Below, in pieces: positions 1-10,139 of a stretch of DNA of 64,000 bases (its first letter is position 1; each line of letters begins with the position of its first letter). The notes beneath the pieces were generated by a model. The model made no database searches and was not told the origin of the DNA. It worked only from the letters and a program-made list of their open reading frames with translations. The translations under genes were made by a program, and so were the position numbers. Location of the stretch: positions 62,001 through 126,000 of the forward strand of contig MCFE01000028.1 of NCBI GenBank assembly GCA_002104905.1. The letters run 5' to 3'. The DNA is from Basidiobolus meristosporus CBS 931.73. Lineage: Eukaryota; Basidiobolomycota; Basidiobolomycetes; Basidiobolales; Basidiobolaceae.

Positions 1-1977
1 TATTGCTGATCTGGATTAGATCTACTGGCAGAGCCAGATTATTTTTCTTAAGGAGTACTTCCATTGGAAGAACAGCAAATGGCCATTAAAATATCACCAC
101 CACCAATATTGGCAAGTGTTTTTCAGCTCATTAATAAGCACTGTTGAGGCAACTAGCTGCAGTGGCTATAAGCTATATGCGTTGGCCCATAGAATTCAGG
201 AAGTTGTCAAAGGATAGGATGAGCAGATGATACCAGTGGTGCAATAAATATTGCTGTTATAGAGTGAAGTATGTTTGCTGCAAAGAGGTAACTCAGGTGG
301 TGTAGTGTCACAGCCAAGGATTGAGTATTTCCAGATGTAAGGGCAGCAGAACACCATAAAGTGCTTGAGCTACCACAAGAGTTATCAAATATAAAGCCCA
401 CAGAAAAATCTATTGTAGCATGGCAGAGAGTGCCTGTAGTACTCATATCAAAACCTAAAAATGATAAGACATGGAAGATCAGTGAAGCTGTGAGAGCAAA
501 AATGATGTGTGGGCTAGTATCAGGAAGTTGTAAGACGTGTAGCATATAATCACCTTGAGGCTGGTATCTCATGAGACCATCAGGAACTCAAGACCAAGAA
601 TAATGGACTTGAACTCCTGCTTGAGCAAAATCCTTAGCTCAAAAGAGCAAACTGATATTGAGCCAGCATTGTATGCTCAGAAAATATTTCAGGAATAGCA
701 GGAACTATCAGAGGCAGAAGCACAAGAGTGCCACTACTAAATAACAATGGCTTACTTGAGAGCCTGTTACAAGCAGGTCCAAAAGCTTTAAACTAGTGCC
801 AAACAAACAGCACAAAGCTGGAAGAGTGCTAGTAAGGGACATGCAGGCAGAAATAGATGCATCAGGCTAACATATATCATGGAAAAGAGTAGTCTCATTG
901 AACAAGCACTTGTTCAGAGTAGCATCAAAGGAGCTGACAGTGATAAAAACTAGCAGCCTCCTCACAGCCCTGTCACAACCACTGCTGAAAGCTCAAAGCA
1001 AGCATAAAAAAATCATCACATGGCTGGAAGGGCACTGATATGGCACAAGCTGGCAGCAATAGATACATTAGTGCAGTGCTTATCAACAAAATAAAGCAAT
1101 GCAATACAGAGAGCACTCAGATAAAGTAGCAGTGAAGAACCTGGTAGTGACAATGAAAAAGATAGAAGGAAAAACTCTACCTAAGCCAGAGACATGGAAG
1201 CATCAGAGAAAAGCTGCATTTTTATTCAATTAATCCCATAAGCCTGGAGTTGTCTGTGTCCATAATCACTACAACAAATTACTAAGAAGACAACAGCTGT
1301 TTTCCCATGTGTTGGAGGGCAGCCAGTTGAGCTACACTCCAATGAGATGGATGAGTTTGCCAAGAAAAGCAATTGTCTACCACCGCCTCTATGTTCTCCA
1401 TTATAGACAAAGTGCAGATTCCACTGTCAGTTAGAGCACCAATGTCAAGAACTCCAAATACTAGCAAAGTGCCTACATTAAAAATCTGGGGCAACAACAG
1501 GCACAGCAAAAGGTTTGCAGCACTTCTTCAAATGCAATGCTCAAGGAAGCATACTTGCATACTGCAAGGACTTATTACAAAGACTAGAAGTCAATGTGAT
1601 AGACCTTGCTGTGCTGGCTGAAGATCATAACATTAGGGAACCAGTGAATGGACAATGATAAAAAGCTGTAGGGTTCTTACCAACCCTATAAGAAATTATC
1701 ATGATTTACCCATCATAAGGCTATCATCAACTTAAATTCCTGTGCCTAAGAAGTATATATGCAATCAGGACACCTTGCAAAGACTGTCAAAAATAATTGC
1801 ACCCAGATTTCACAAAAAACTTGTCAAAACTTTTCATCACCACAATACCAAGGTGGCTTTTGATTGGTTTTCTGGCAATTCTCTGACTTGCTGATACCAG
1901 ACACTTGGTCCCCCCTACATCTGTGGGCATTGATTAGCTATTGCCTCTTTTTCACACTCCTTACTTTCTGACTCACC
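1..1977. other. gene-free, probably decayed repeat DNA
   Basis: I see no convincing coding region. The only open frames are short (under about 125 codons), have no recognisable motif, and overlap on both strands. The base composition is AT-rich and resembles the retrotransposon fragments downstream. It could be an older layer of repeats, but I cannot name one. Confidence 0.4.
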
Positions 1978-2476
1978 TGTTACTCTTACTTTTCATGCAT
2001 ACAAATTGATTCATTTCCACTAAAACCTTAGTTGTACTTCAATTGCCAATTATTTTGACTTTTACAAGTCTCTATGGCCTACACTACCATTAAGCCCAAC
2101 CCCACACTTGTTATGCTCCACTGCTCCAATGTGTAAGTTAGATCAGTCTTTAGTCAAATCAATTAGTTATATGTTTAGCTTATCAGTATACCAGTATTAT
2201 TGATCAAATCAGTAGCATTAGTCAGCAAATGAATCAGCAGATCTTTATTAAACAGAAGTAGATACATTAAGTAGCATCTTATTGGGTGATGATGATGCAA
2301 TCAAATGAGTCATCAGCCACAGCCTACATTAGGAAATACAATTAGTCAGCAATTGATCTGGCAAATTGTATATAAGGAGCTTCTGGAACCTCAATAAAAA
2401 TCAGTTCAGGTTTTAGTGAATGCAATACTAGCTAAACACCCTATTCCTCTACAACTCTTATACCAAACCTGTAACA
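1978..2476 (+). repeat. candidate 5' LTR of a Ty3/gypsy element
   Basis: This 499-bp block starts TGTTAC and ends GTAACA, giving inverted terminal hexamers with the usual TG...CA ends. Near its 3' end it has a TATA-like TATATAAGG (about 2370) followed some 20 bp later by AATAAA (about 2393), the expected U3/R order. The next bases, TTGGTAGCAGC, have the TGG start typical of a primer-binding site, and gypsy gag-like sequence follows. No second LTR is visible because the element is truncated at 4505, so the boundaries are inferred. Confidence 0.45.
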
Positions 2477-4505
2477 TTGGTAGCAGCAATAACCAGAAAC
2501 CTCCCTCCTGAATATCAAAGAAGCCTCCCTCAAGATGTCTAAAAATTAAGAATGGAAGAATGCTATTAAACAAATCCCGGCCCAGCAGCAACAGTTACTC
2601 CAGATCCTTAGCCAGCAGTAACAAGGAATGACTACCATGGCCCAAAGCCAGCAAAACCCTGTCAAGAGCAACTTTAGTGTGAAGGTCAACTGGTAGCATG
2701 GTAGACTCAATGAAAACCTGGGAATTTAGCACTTCCAGATTGAAGAAGCACTCCAGGCTAAGGGGATTGCTCCAGAAAGCAATTTATATTATGCAGCCTC
2801 TTACCTGGCAGATGCAGCTTTACAGTGGTACCACAACAAGATCAGGTCAGCCACCATGATGGGATGCACTACAATCTCTACCTGGGATGAATTTGGTTGG
2901 AAGTTCAGGATGCCTTTGAACTCCCACACCAACAGACACTACTAAGAAGAAAGTTGAAGACACTTGGACAAAAAGGAATGGTCCAAGAGTACATCTATGA
3001 TCATAGATGTCTACTTGGACAAACTGAAAGAATGGACCCTCCGGATCAAGTCAAATACTTTATTGATGGGTTGAAAGAAAGAACTTGTAAGGAAGGGAAT
3101 TATCAATGACCTCAGACTACTGAAGAAGCCATCAAGATTGCCATTGACTATGACTCCACCATGTTTGGAGTTGGGAAGCCCACCATGACTAAGCAGAGAG
3201 GCTACATCACTATGAAAGAAGACAATCAGAGGCAGTGCCAATGGAAATAGATGCTATACAGAAGAATCCCACCTCAGAGGAATATAAGAAAAAAGGACTT
3301 TGCATCAATTGCCACCAGCAGGCACATATTGCAAAGTACTGCCCTCAGAGAAGCAACAGACACCAGCCATCAAGAATCTTTAACCATATTGAAGTCCTGG
3401 AGCATAGCAACATGAAGGATGAACTTGAAGAAGACTCACAACGCACTTTGCATATGACAGAAGAATACCTATCCCAGATGACCTCAAACTCAGGTAAGCC
3501 TTGTACTTGAATGCAGTATTCAATGAAGTACCTGTCAAGATCATGATTGACTCAAGAGCATTGCATGAGTGCATGCCAGAGCAATTTACTTTGAAAGCTG
3601 GAATCCACTTGGAACCAACCAAGTCAACTTCAGTCTCAACAGCTGATGGGAACTCTCACATAATCACCCGTATTACTCAGCCAGTAAGGATGAAGATGAA
3701 TGAATATGAAGAAGTACTACAGGCCTATATATTTGAGAACTGCAAGTTTGACCTTGTACTTGAGAAAACCTGGCTATTTTGTTGTAATCCATCCATCAAC
3801 TGGAGAACCCATGCTACTTAGATCCAGAAGGATGACAAGGCCTATAAGTTATTACCTGCCAGACTGGATTTTAACTAGGTCAATTCCGGTGTGTGTGAAA
3901 CAAGCAAACTTAGCAAGACACAGCTGTGTAGAGCTCTGATAAAAGGCACTCAGATGTTCCTAATGGCAGTATTACAGGATGATTCCTCTACTCCAGTACT
4001 CCAGATGGTCCAGACTCTTTTGAAGGAATATTCAGACATATTTCCAGATGAGCTTGTAAGCCTATCACCAGTCAGAGACATGGATCATGCCATTGAAACA
4101 GGACATAGCCCTCCAGTGAGTAAGACACCCTACAGAATGAGTCCATTGGAGTTGGAAGAGATGAAGAGACAAATAGATCAGTTACTGGAGCAAGGATATA
4201 TCACACCCAGCAAGTCACCTTGGGGAGCACCAGTACTTTTTGTGAAGAAGAAGCATGGAACACTTGGGAAGCATATTGACTACAGAGCCCTCAACTCAGT
4301 TACCATGAAGAATAAGTGCCCATACCTTGGATTGATGAGCTCTTGGACCAACTTAATGGAGCCACTATTTTCAGCAAGATTGAACTCATGTCAGGATAAA
4401 CCAGATTAGGATGAAGCCAGGAGACATCCCTGAGACAGCATTCAGGACCAGATAAGGGCATTGCAAATACTTAGTTATGAGTTTTGGCCTCACCAATGCC
4501 CCTGC
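2477..4505 (+). mobile_element. truncated, decayed Ty3/gypsy element (gag, protease, start of RT)
   Basis: Coding remnants lie in order on the plus strand but in shifting frames. A gag-like segment (about 2690-3110) has an AALQWY-type motif and EYIYDHRCLL. A CCHC zinc knuckle (CINC...H...C, about 3301-3345) follows. An aspartic protease segment (3501-3821) has its active site changed from D-S-G to D-S-R. The start of reverse transcriptase (3891-4409) includes [14 protein letters not shown] and [11 protein letters not shown] further stretch reads FGLTNAPA and then stops exactly where a copia LTR begins at 4506. Frameshifts, the altered protease motif and the loss of the RT active site, RNase H and integrase show the element is dead. 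The RT order and motifs assign it to Ty3/gypsy rather than copia. Confidence 0.8.
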
Positions 4506-4605
4506 TGTTGTAAGAGTCTTGGAGATATTGGAAGTGATTTGGAGGTAATGATCCAAGTGACTAAGTTGGGTGAATTTTCAGGTGGAAATACATATTTTTA
4601 CAACA
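4506..4605 (-). repeat. copia LTR, internally deleted (3' LTR of the minus-strand copy to its right)
   Basis: Both ends match the 349-bp copia LTR family (TGTTGTAAGAG... and ...TTTACAACA as read on the plus strand), but only 100 bp remain, so about 249 bp of the middle is deleted. A polypurine tract follows at 4606-4616 (minus strand TGAGTGGGAG). It is joined on the left to gypsy RT sequence, so it marks the insertion that split the gypsy element. Confidence 0.85.
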
Positions 4606-7252
4606 CTCCCACTCAGCTAAATGTTCATACTGACTAGTCCTAATTTTGACCTATGATATTCAAACTTGTCTCTATCTAATGGCTTGGTAAATATGTCTGC
4701 AATCATTTCATCTGTAGGACAGTAAACTAAGCTAACTAAGTTATTCTCTATAGCTTCACGTATGAAATGATGTCTAATATCTATGTGCTTGGTTCTAGCA
4801 TGAAAAGTTGGATTTCTACCTAATTGTATACATCCTTGATTATCTTGAAATAAAGTAATGGGCGTTTTTGACATAGGCCTAAATCTGTACACAGCTTTCT
4901 TAACCACATTGCTTCTTTTGTAGCTTCACAGGCTGCCATATACTCTGCCTCTGTGGTGGAAAGTGCTACGGTTGGTTGCTTTCTTGAATTCCATGAAATT
5001 GCTCCTTTACAGTAAAGAATGGTGTATCTTGTGGTGGATCTTCTGTCTTCTAAATTTTGTCCCCAATCTGCATCAGAGTATCCCACAAGATCTTGTTCTG
5101 AGTCCTTATAAGTGTATCTTAAGCAGATATCAGCAGTTCCTTTTAGGTATCTAAAAATCCGCTTAACTGCTGCAATATGATCAGATCCATAGTTCTGATT
5201 ATGTTGGCTGACAACTCCCACTGAATATGAGATATCTGGACATGTTCCAAGCATGATATACATCTTACTGCCGACCATAGATTGATAAGGAAAGTCAGGG
5301 CTTTCAGATGGCACCAAGCTCTCTTGATTTGGTTGAGTTTTGACCAAGTTAAGGTTTGTCTCCATTGTGGTAGCTGCCGGTTTACAGTCTTCCATTTGGT
5401 ACTTCTTTAGTATGTCATGAATATACTTGGATTGGCTTAGGGTGATAGTCTGGGTACTTCTGTCTATGGAGAACTTAATCCCTAAGTAGTAACTAAGTTC
5501 TCCTAGATTGGACATCTTGAACTCCTTAGATAGGCTGGATTTAGTCTCTTCCAATGTTTCTAGGTTATTGGCGGCTATAATAAGATCATCCACATATAGA
5601 GCTAATAGAACTGGATTTGCTCTATCTGGCTTATAGTATATACTATAGTCAGCATTACTTCTTTTGAAACTCAAAGATTCCAAATAAGAATCTATCTTGC
5701 AATTCCAGGCTCTCAATGATTGTTTGAGACCATATAGTGAATTTTCAAGCTTGCAGACCAAATGGGGGTTATCTTGGTCAACAAACCCATCAGGCAAGTC
5801 CATATACACATCCTCATCAAGTTCTCCATTCAAAAATGAAGCTTTTACATCCATTTGATGAATAAAAAACTGATATTTGGCGCAATAGCCAATACTAATC
5901 TGATGGAATTAAACTTGGCTACCAGTGCAAAGGTCTCAGTGTAGTCAAGTCCTTTTGTTTGAGAGTATCCTTTGGCTACAAGTCTTGCTTTGTATCTTTC
6001 AATTGTGCCATCAGCCTTGTATTTTGTCTTGAAGACCCATCTGCATCCAATTGATTTTTGGTTAATTGGTAACTTATTCCATTAGGGCCTGAGATTCATC
6101 AGTCATTGCACATCTCCAAAACTTTGTCTGAGGGCTATTTAGGGCTTTTTACAGTCTGAGGCTCATCAATATGGACTGAATAGGCATAGGCTAAGTTTGT
6201 ACCCTCATTGATATAGTAACTTGGCTATTTCTTGTCCAGTTGGATCTGTTGTAAAAATTTGTAATTCCACCTAAATATTCACCTAACTTAGTAGCTTAGA
6301 TCATTACCCTTAAATCCTAGAGAATACTGACCAAATTCCTTGTTGGGATTTACTTAGAATATTTTCACCAAAATACCAGGTACCCAGAACATGAAAATTC
6401 TCCAAGTTGTCCAAACAGCCCTCAACTTTGCACACATGTTCTTGGGACCTTCCTTAACCTATTCTATGTGTTTGTAATGCCAAGACCAGGTAAAAGTATA
6501 AATACTACTTTTACATTCAATAAATCATTAAGTGAAAACCACATAATCTATTTGTTCTCCAAATCACTTCCAATATCTCCAAGACTCTTACAACAGGATC
6601 TCCAGGCATTAGATACTGGAATAATCACTTCTGGGATATTCCTGGGCACTGATTCAGGCTGAACCATGGTGGTGGAGTCCTCTGGAGTGAAATAATCTTT
6701 GTTGTTTTGCTCTGATTCAATTCTGAAAATTGGTGGACTTGAGACAAGATTTTTGTGATCATCTGATGTCATTTTTTGTGGGAATTTTGAATTTTCATCA
6801 AACATCACATCCCTGGACTCAATCAGCTTCCTTGCTTTGGTAATGTAGAGTCTGTATGCTTTACTCTCATTGCAGTAGCCCAAAAATATTCATTTTACAC
6901 TTTTTGGCTCAAATTTTGACTGATTTCTGGGCAGTCTCCTGGCATATGCTGTGCATCCAAATATTATTAGATGTTCTGCACATGGTCTGTATCCATACCA
7001 TGCTTCAAATGGAGTAGAATCACAGAGTATTATGTTATAACTCCTATTTTTAAGGTATACAGCTGTGGCAATTGATTCTGTCAAAAAATCATAGAATAAT
7101 TTTTGATCATGGATCATAGATCTTGCCATATCAATTATTGATCTGCTTGCACATTCTGCTACTCCATTTTGCTGTGGGGAGTATGGTACAGTAGTTTCTT
7201 GCTTTATCCCATGAACTTTGCAGAGGTGGATGAAGAGTTTTGAGGTATATTC
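4606..7252 (-). pseudogene. copia pol fragment (integrase, RT, RNase H), broken and interrupted
   Basis: Reading leftward from about 7252, the copy keeps the C-terminal integrase core (TVPYSPQQNGVAE, 6890-7276), the linker (6548-6883), and RT with YVDD plus RNase H (TTEAEYMAACE) at 4820-5854 and 4617-4907. It is broken by single-base deletions near 4865 and 5879, a deletion near 6075, and a solo LTR at 6247-6595. Its 5' part (gag, protease, integrase start) is missing, cut off by the LTR at 7253. The remaining sequence closely matches the copy at 9780-14267, so it belongs to the same family but is older or more damaged. Confidence 0.9.
6247..6595 (+). repeat. solo copia LTR nested inside pol, with target duplication GGATC
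   Basis: A complete 349-bp LTR in plus orientation, starting TGTTGTAAAA and ending TCTTACAACA. It is flanked by GGATC at 6242-6246 and again at 6596-6600. Removing it with one GGATC restores continuous minus-strand pol sequence matching the intact copy near 11790. It carries the family's internal TATA-like GTATAAATAC and an AATAAA signal. It is therefore an insertion into an existing copia copy, later reduced to one LTR by LTR-LTR recombination. Confidence 0.95.
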
Positions 7253-7600
7253 TGTGGTAAACAATTTGTATTCCACCTAAATATTCACCTAACTTAGTCA
7301 CTTAGATCATTACCTTCAAATCCTAGAGAATACTGACCAAATTCCTTGTTTGGACTTACTTAGAATTTTTTCACCAAAATACCAAGTACCCAGAGAATGA
7401 AAATTCTCCAAGTTGACAAACAGCCCCAAACTTTGCACACATGTTCTTGGGACTTTCTTTAGCCTATTCTACATGTTTGTTATGCCAAGACTATGTGAAA
7501 GTAAAAATACTACTCTTACATTCAATAAATCATCAAGTGAAAGCCACAGAATCTACTTGTCTTCCCAGTCACTTCCAATATCTCCAAGACTCTTACAGCA
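7253..7600 (+). repeat. copia LTR joined directly to a pol 3'-end stub
   Basis: A 348-bp plus-strand LTR (TGTGGTAA...TTACAGCA) with scattered substitutions. Its right end runs straight into 7601-7642, a 42-bp remnant of the end of pol and the polypurine tract (AAAATTAG..., GTTGAGTAGG), and then into the next LTR. No primer-binding site is present. Confidence 0.85.
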
Positions 7601-7642
7601 AAAATTAGTACTAGTCATTATGAGCATTTTGTTGAGTAGGTG

Positions 7643-7989
7643 TGTTGCAAAAGTTTGTAATTCCACCTGAGTATTCACCCAGCTTAGTTACTTAGATCAT
7701 AATCTACAAATCTCAGAGAATACTGACCAAATTTCTTCTCAGGATTGATTTAGAGCATTTTCACCAAAATATCAGGTATCTAGAACATGAAAATTCTCAA
7801 AGTTGTCCAAGCAGCCCCAGACTTGCACACCTGTTCTTGGGACCTGCCTAAACATATTTTATGTGTTTTTTATGCCCAGACCATGTAAAAGTATAAATAC
7901 TCCTTTTACATTCAATAAATTGTTAAGTTAAAGCCTCATAATTATATGTTCTTCCAATTACTTCCAGTATCTCCCAGACTCTTATAACA
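7643..7989 (+). repeat. copia LTR joined to another pol 3'-end stub
   Basis: A 347-bp plus-strand LTR (TGTTGCAAAAG...CTTATAACA). It is followed at 7990-8077 by 88 bp that match the end of pol (ATATTCATTAAACC, compare ATATTTACCAAACC in other copies) and the polypurine tract. It repeats the LTR-stub-LTR pattern to its left. Confidence 0.85.
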
Positions 7990-8077
7990 ATATTCATTAA
8001 ACCATTAGCTAAAGACAAATTTGAATATCTTAGGTCACAACTGGACTTTTCAGTACAAGCATTCAGTTGAGTAGGAG

Positions 8078-8583
8078 TGTTGTAAAAGTTTGGAATTCCA
8101 CCTAAATACTCACCTTACTAAGTCACATAGATCATTACCTACAGATTCTTGAGAACTCTGACTAGATTCCTTGCTGAGAACTGCTTTGAATATACTTACC
8201 AAAACATCTGGTACCCAGAACATAAAGTTTTGCAAACCTCTACAAACAGCCCTCAACTTTGCAAACATGCTCCTGAGATTTTTCTGAGCATATTATATGT
8301 GTTTTCTTTGCTGAGACCATGTAATGGTATTGATATCACTTTTGTATCTAATAAATTATCAAGTGAAGGCCACAGAGTTTACTTGCTCTCCCAATAACTT
8401 TCATTATCTCCAAGAATTTTAGAACCTGCACTTGGGATCCTCATTAGCAAGCTTCATGGGCTTGTTTTGCCAACACCTTACTATAGTGTAAATATCACTT
8501 TATACTCCATAGATCATTTAGCAAAAACTGCATAATCTACTGGTCCTCCCAATCACTTCCAATAGCTCCCAAGCTTCCACCAC
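8078..8583 (+). repeat. diverged copia LTR plus a second partial LTR
   Basis: A plus-strand LTR starts TGTTGTAAAAG at 8078 and fades at about 8425 with a degenerate end. It is followed by 8426-8583, which matches only the second half of the LTR (CTTGGGATCC... to CTTCCACCACA). Divergence is clearly higher than in the neighbouring LTRs, so this is the older part of the stack. Confidence 0.75.
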
Positions 8584-8720
8584 ATATACTATAGAGTCCT
8601 AGTCACCAAAGTCAAAGCTTACAGTATTGCCAAAATCCACAGAGTATTTACAGTTATATGGAAATTTGAGGAATTACAAGATACTCAAATGGATGCTTTA
8701 TACTTCTGGAACCTGTATAC

Positions 8721-9130
8721 TGTTGTAAGAGTCTTGGAGATATTGGAAGTGATTGGGAAGACAAGTAGATTATGTGGTTTTTGTTGTAAGAGTCTTTGAG
8801 ATATTGGAAGTGATTGGGAGAACAAGTTGATTATGTGGTTTTCACTTAATGATTTATTGAATGTAAAAGTAGTATTTATACTTTTACCTGGTCTTGGCAT
8901 TACAAACACGTAGAATAGGTTAAGGAAGGTCCCAAGAACATGTGTGCAAAGTTTGGGGCTCTGTGGACAACTTGGAGAATTTTCATGTTCTGGGTACCTG
9001 GTATTTTGGTGAAAATATTCTAAGTAAATCCCAACAAGGAATTTTGGTCAGTATTCTGTAGGGTATGAAGGTAATGATCTAAGTGACAAAGTTAGATGAA
9101 TATTAGGTGGAAATACAAATTTTTACAACA
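8721..9130 (-). repeat. solo copia LTR with an internal 61-bp tandem duplication, target duplication TATAC
   Basis: TATAC at 8716-8720 and at 9131-9135 flanks a 410-bp minus-strand LTR. The first 61 bp (8721-8781) repeat the LTR end that starts again at 8782, so the element is a standard 349-bp LTR plus one duplicated terminal segment. The flanking duplication shows the 410-bp unit as a whole occupies one insertion site. Confidence 0.92.
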
Positions 9131-9259
9131 TATACTTTCAATAATGATACTCTTACTAATGCTTTGGATAATCTTAAGTAACTGGGAGATCAATCAGAAT
9201 ATCTAGTTATCACAAAATAGTTTATTGCAAGCAAAAGCAGTTGTAATCTTACATTTTCA

Positions 9260-9480
9260 TGGCTGAATAAACGCATAAAATATGCTTAAGAAGGTCCCAA
9301 GACCATGTGTGCAAAATTCAGAGCTGTTGGGATAAATTGCTTATACATCAAGCTTTACATATACATTATTATTGTCAAAAGATTCCAAGTCAGTCCTACA
9401 ACAAGTATAGGCATAATCTGTTAATTTTTGTAAATAAAGATGTAGGTGACTAAGTTAGGTGAGTGTTTGGGTTCAATTAA
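9260..9480 (-). repeat. very old copia LTR fragment
   Basis: Scattered matches to the minus-strand LTR can be followed: AAGGTCCCAAGACCATGTGTG near 9290, then GTGACTAAGTTAGGTGAGTG near 9448. The sequence between is rearranged. The rest of 9131-9779 holds no gene that I can support. Confidence 0.55.
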
Positions 9481-9779
9481 AAAATCTTCAAAATGAGAAT
9501 GCTTGAAATGAAGTCCTTAGAAGCTCTGTGAAGGTTTGAGAGCATTTGGATATGCTTCAAGATATTGATAACTTCCAGGCCTTCACTTGATTCAATAATA
9601 AGCTGCTATCTCAAAGCCACAATCTTGAGTAGATAATCCAGAGTAGGGAATGAGCTAGAGTCTGAAAATAGACAAATGGATTATGAGTAAACAGATCACT
9701 TACAACAGTCCATGTGTTGTATCCAAGAGAAAAATGTAATAAATTCTTGAATGGTTTGACTGAGGCAAAGGGACAATTA

Positions 9780-10128
9780 TGTTGTAAGAGTCTTGGAGAT
9801 ATTGGAAGTGATTGGGAGAACAAGTAGATTATGTGGTTTTCACTTAATGATTTATTGAATGTAAAAGTAGTATTTATACTTTTACATGGTCTTGGCATTA
9901 CAAACACGTAGAATAGGTTAAGGAAGGTCCCAAGAACATGTGTGCAAAGTTTGGGGCTGTTTGGACAACTTTGAGAATTTTCATGTTCTGGGTACCTGGT
10001 ATTTTGGTGAAAATATTCTAAGTAAATCCCGACAAGGAATTTGGTCAGTATTCTCTAGGATTTGAAGGTGATGATCTAAGTGACTAAGTTAGGTGAATAT
10101 TTAGGTGGAAATACGAACTTTTATAACA
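9780..10128 (-). repeat. 3' LTR of the recent copia element
   Basis: It begins TGTTGTAAGAG on the plus strand and ends TTATAACA. The adjacent polypurine tract on the minus strand (TGAGTGGGAG, 10129-10138) primes plus-strand synthesis in this family. Inside, read in element sense, are GTATAAATAC and AATAAA. Confidence 0.95.
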
Positions 10129-10139
10129 CTCCCACTCAG

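Noticed and set aside
7247-7995. ATATTC on both sides of the LTR-stub-LTR block as a target duplication
   Set aside because: It is six bases rather than five and the right-hand copy is explained as part of pol (compare ATATTTACCAAACC).
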